Positions 4,565-6,106 of a stretch of DNA of 6,106 bases are shown piece by piece (the stretch's first letter is position 1; every line of letters begins with the position of its first letter). The stretch lies in the NCBI GenBank assembly GCA_030146725.1, contig JASLBJ010000297.1, positions 1-6,106 on the forward strand. Reading direction: 5' to 3'. The notes beneath the pieces are model-generated. The model ran no database searches and was not told the origin of the DNA. It worked only from the letters and a program-made list of their open reading frames with translations. This stretch comes from Sphingomicrobium sp. GTDB taxonomy: Bacteria > Pseudomonadota > Alphaproteobacteria > Sphingomonadales > Sphingomonadaceae. A program made the position numbers and the translations under genes.

Positions 4565-6106
4565 CTACCTGCGGCTCCCGCCGAAGCGCGTTTTCCCCTG
4601 CTTGCCGTAGCGGGTCTTGCGGGTGCCGGGCTTGCCTTCGGTCGAGTTGCCGACGCCGCGTGGGGCGCGGCGCTCCTGCACCGGAATGCCGAGGTCGTTC
4701 TCCTCAAGCCGCCGGATCTCGTCGCGCAAGCGGCCCGCTTCCTCGAACTCGAGGTCGGCGGCGGCTTTGCGCATGCGGCTTTCGAGGTCGGCGAGATAGG
4801 CCTTGAGATTGTGGCCGACGAGGTGCGGGCGCTCGTCGTCGCCGGTGTCGATGACCACTCCGTCACGGCTCGAGACATGGGCAATGATGTCGCTGATCCC
4901 GCGCTTGATGCTCTCCGGCGTGATGTCGTGCTCGAGATTGTAGGCGACCTGCTTCTCGCGCCGGCGATCGGTTTCGTTAAGCGCGCGCTCCATGCTTCCG
5001 GTGACCCGGTCGGCGTAGAGGATCACGCGGCCGTCGATGTTGCGCGCCGCGCGGCCGATGGTCTGGATGAGCGACGTTTCGGAGCGCAGAAAGCCTTCCT
5101 TGTCGGCATCGAGGATCGCCACCAGCCCGCATTCGGGGATGTCGAGGCCCTCGCGCAGCAGGTTGATCCCGACGAGCACGTCGTAAACGCCGAGGCGGAG
5201 TTCGCGGATGAGTTCGATGCGCTCCAACGTCTCGACGTCGGAGTGCATGTAGCGGACGCGAAGGCCCGCTTCGTGGAGATACTCGGTGAGGTCCTCGGCC
5301 ATCCGCTTGGTCAGCGTGGTGACGAGGGTGCGATAGCCGGCGGCGGCGACCTTCTTGGCCTCGTGGACGAGGTCGTCGACCTGATCCTCGACGGGCTTGA
5401 TCTCGACCGGGGGGTCGATCAGCCCGGTCGGGCGGATGACCTGTTCGGAGAATACCCCGCCGGTGGCTTCGAGCTCCCACGAGCCCGGAGTGGCCGAAAC
5501 GAAGGTCGTCTGCGGGCGCATCGCATCCCACTCGTTGAACCGCAGCGGGCGGTTGTCGATGCAGCTCGGCAGGCGAAAACCATATTCGGCGAGCGTGATC
5601 TTGCGGCGGTGGTCGCCCTTGGCCATGGCGCCGATCTGCGGCACGGTCTGGTGGCTCTCGTCGACGAACAACAAGGAGTTGTCGGGGAGATATTCGAACA
5701 GCGTCGGCGGCGGCTCGCCGGGGAGACGCCCGGTGAGGAAGCGCGAGTAATTCTCGATCCCGGCGCAGGAGCCGGTCGCGGCGATCATCTCGAGATCGAA
5801 GTTGGTGCGCTGCTCGATCCGCTGCGCCTCGAGCAGGCGGCCTTCGGCGACCAGCTCCTTCAGGCGCTCGGCAAGTTCGTGGCGGATCGCCTCCATCGCC
5901 TGCTTGAGCGTCGGTCCGGGGGTTACGTAGTGCGAGTTGGCGTAGACCTTGACGCTGTCGAGGCTGGCGACCTTCTTGCCGGTCAGCGGGTCGAACTCGA
6001 CGATCTCCTCGATCTCGTCGCCGAAAAAGGCGATTCGCCAGGCGGTGTCTTCGTAGTGCGAGGGGAAGATTTCGAGATTGTCGCCTTTCACGCGGAAATT
6101 GCCGCG
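4565..6106 (-). CDS. uvrB: UvrB, excinuclease ABC subunit B (C-terminal 513 residues, cut by window edge)
   Basis: UvrB is the damage-verifying helicase-like subunit of nucleotide excision repair; it is loaded by UvrA and then recruits UvrC. The reading frame is open to the right edge, where it reads [15 protein letters not shown], the UvrB domain 2 region, so the visible part continues an upstream sequence and does not start at the internal GTG at 6091. In visible-residue numbering: the DESH box of motif II at 149-152, SATPG of motif III at 204-208, [14 protein letters not shown] of motif IV near 260-273, [17 protein letters not shown] of motif V near 309-325, and QTIGRAARN of motif VI at 348-356. 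The UVR domain that binds UvrC lies at about 435-470 ([26 protein letters not shown]). A basic Gly/Lys/Arg-rich tail of about 40 residues follows. The Walker A motif and the DNA-binding beta-hairpin should lie beyond the edge. Identification is firm. Confidence 0.98.
   Translation of the reverse strand, partial: RGNFRVKGDNLEIFPSHYEDTAWRIAFFGDEIEEIVEFDPLTGKKVASLDSVKVYANSHYVTPGPTLKQAMEAIRHELAERLKELVAEGRLLEAQRIEQRTNFDLEMIAATGSCAGIENYSRFLTGRLPGEPPPTLFEYLPDNSLLFVDESHQTVPQIGAMAKGDHRRKITLAEYGFRLPSCIDNRPLRFNEWDAMRPQTTFVSATPGSWELEATGGVFSEQVIRPTGLIDPPVEIKPVEDQVDDLVHEAKKVAAAGYRTLVTTLTKRMAEDLTEYLHEAGLRVRYMHSDVETLERIELIRELRLGVYDVLVGINLLREGLDIPECGLVAILDADKEGFLRSETSLIQTIGRAARNIDGRVILYADRVTGSMERALNETDRRREKQVAYNLEHDITPESIKRGISDIIAHVSSRDGVVIDTGDDERPHLVGHNLKAYLADLESRMRKAAADLEFEEAGRLRDEIRRLEENDLGIPVQERRAPRGVGNSTEGKPGTRKTRYGKQGKTRFGGSRR

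Overview
The window is GC-rich chromosomal DNA that reads as an alphaproteobacterium, most likely a sphingomonad. The reasons are the codon use, the short propeptide form of HslV, the GTA-type holin with a GH108 lysin, and the basic tail on UvrB. This assignment is inference from protein style; there is no rRNA or other direct marker. Two housekeeping genes run off the edges: the start of hslV (left, minus strand) and the last 513 codons of uvrB (right, minus strand). No tRNA, CRISPR array, insertion sequence or integrase is visible.

Layout from the left: hslV (partial, minus); an alpha/beta-hydrolase that looks like a lipoprotein esterase (minus); a compound hairpin; a GTA-type three-TM holin (minus); a GH108 peptidoglycan hydrolase (minus); an AT-rich divergent control region; an exported M20 metallopeptidase (plus); a 321-base gap with a short imperfect tandem repeat and a hairpin; a small four-TM membrane protein of unknown role (plus); and uvrB (minus, convergent with the membrane protein). 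All minus-strand genes on the left could be read in the order lysin, holin, esterase, hslV. The hairpin after the holin and a heat-shock-like promoter just before hslV suggest that they are at least three transcription units.

The most interesting part is the lysin/holin pair (1245-2289). It is a complete two-gene lysis cassette with no capsid, terminase, integrase or attachment-site signature beside it. The closest known parallel is the lysis pair of alphaproteobacterial gene transfer agents, which in Rhodobacter capsulatus is also separated from the structural cluster. The DNA around it carries possible control signals: an AT-rich upstream region with an inverted repeat over a candidate -10 box, a 12-bp inverted repeat between lysin and holin, an anti-Shine-Dalgarno stretch touching the holin ribosome site, and a compound hairpin at the holin stop codon. 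Nothing in this window proves that the pair serves a gene transfer agent rather than another lysis process.

The other genes look ordinary for their families: HslV keeps Thr1/Asp17/Lys33, UvrB keeps its helicase motifs, and the M20 peptidase keeps the full metal-binding set.
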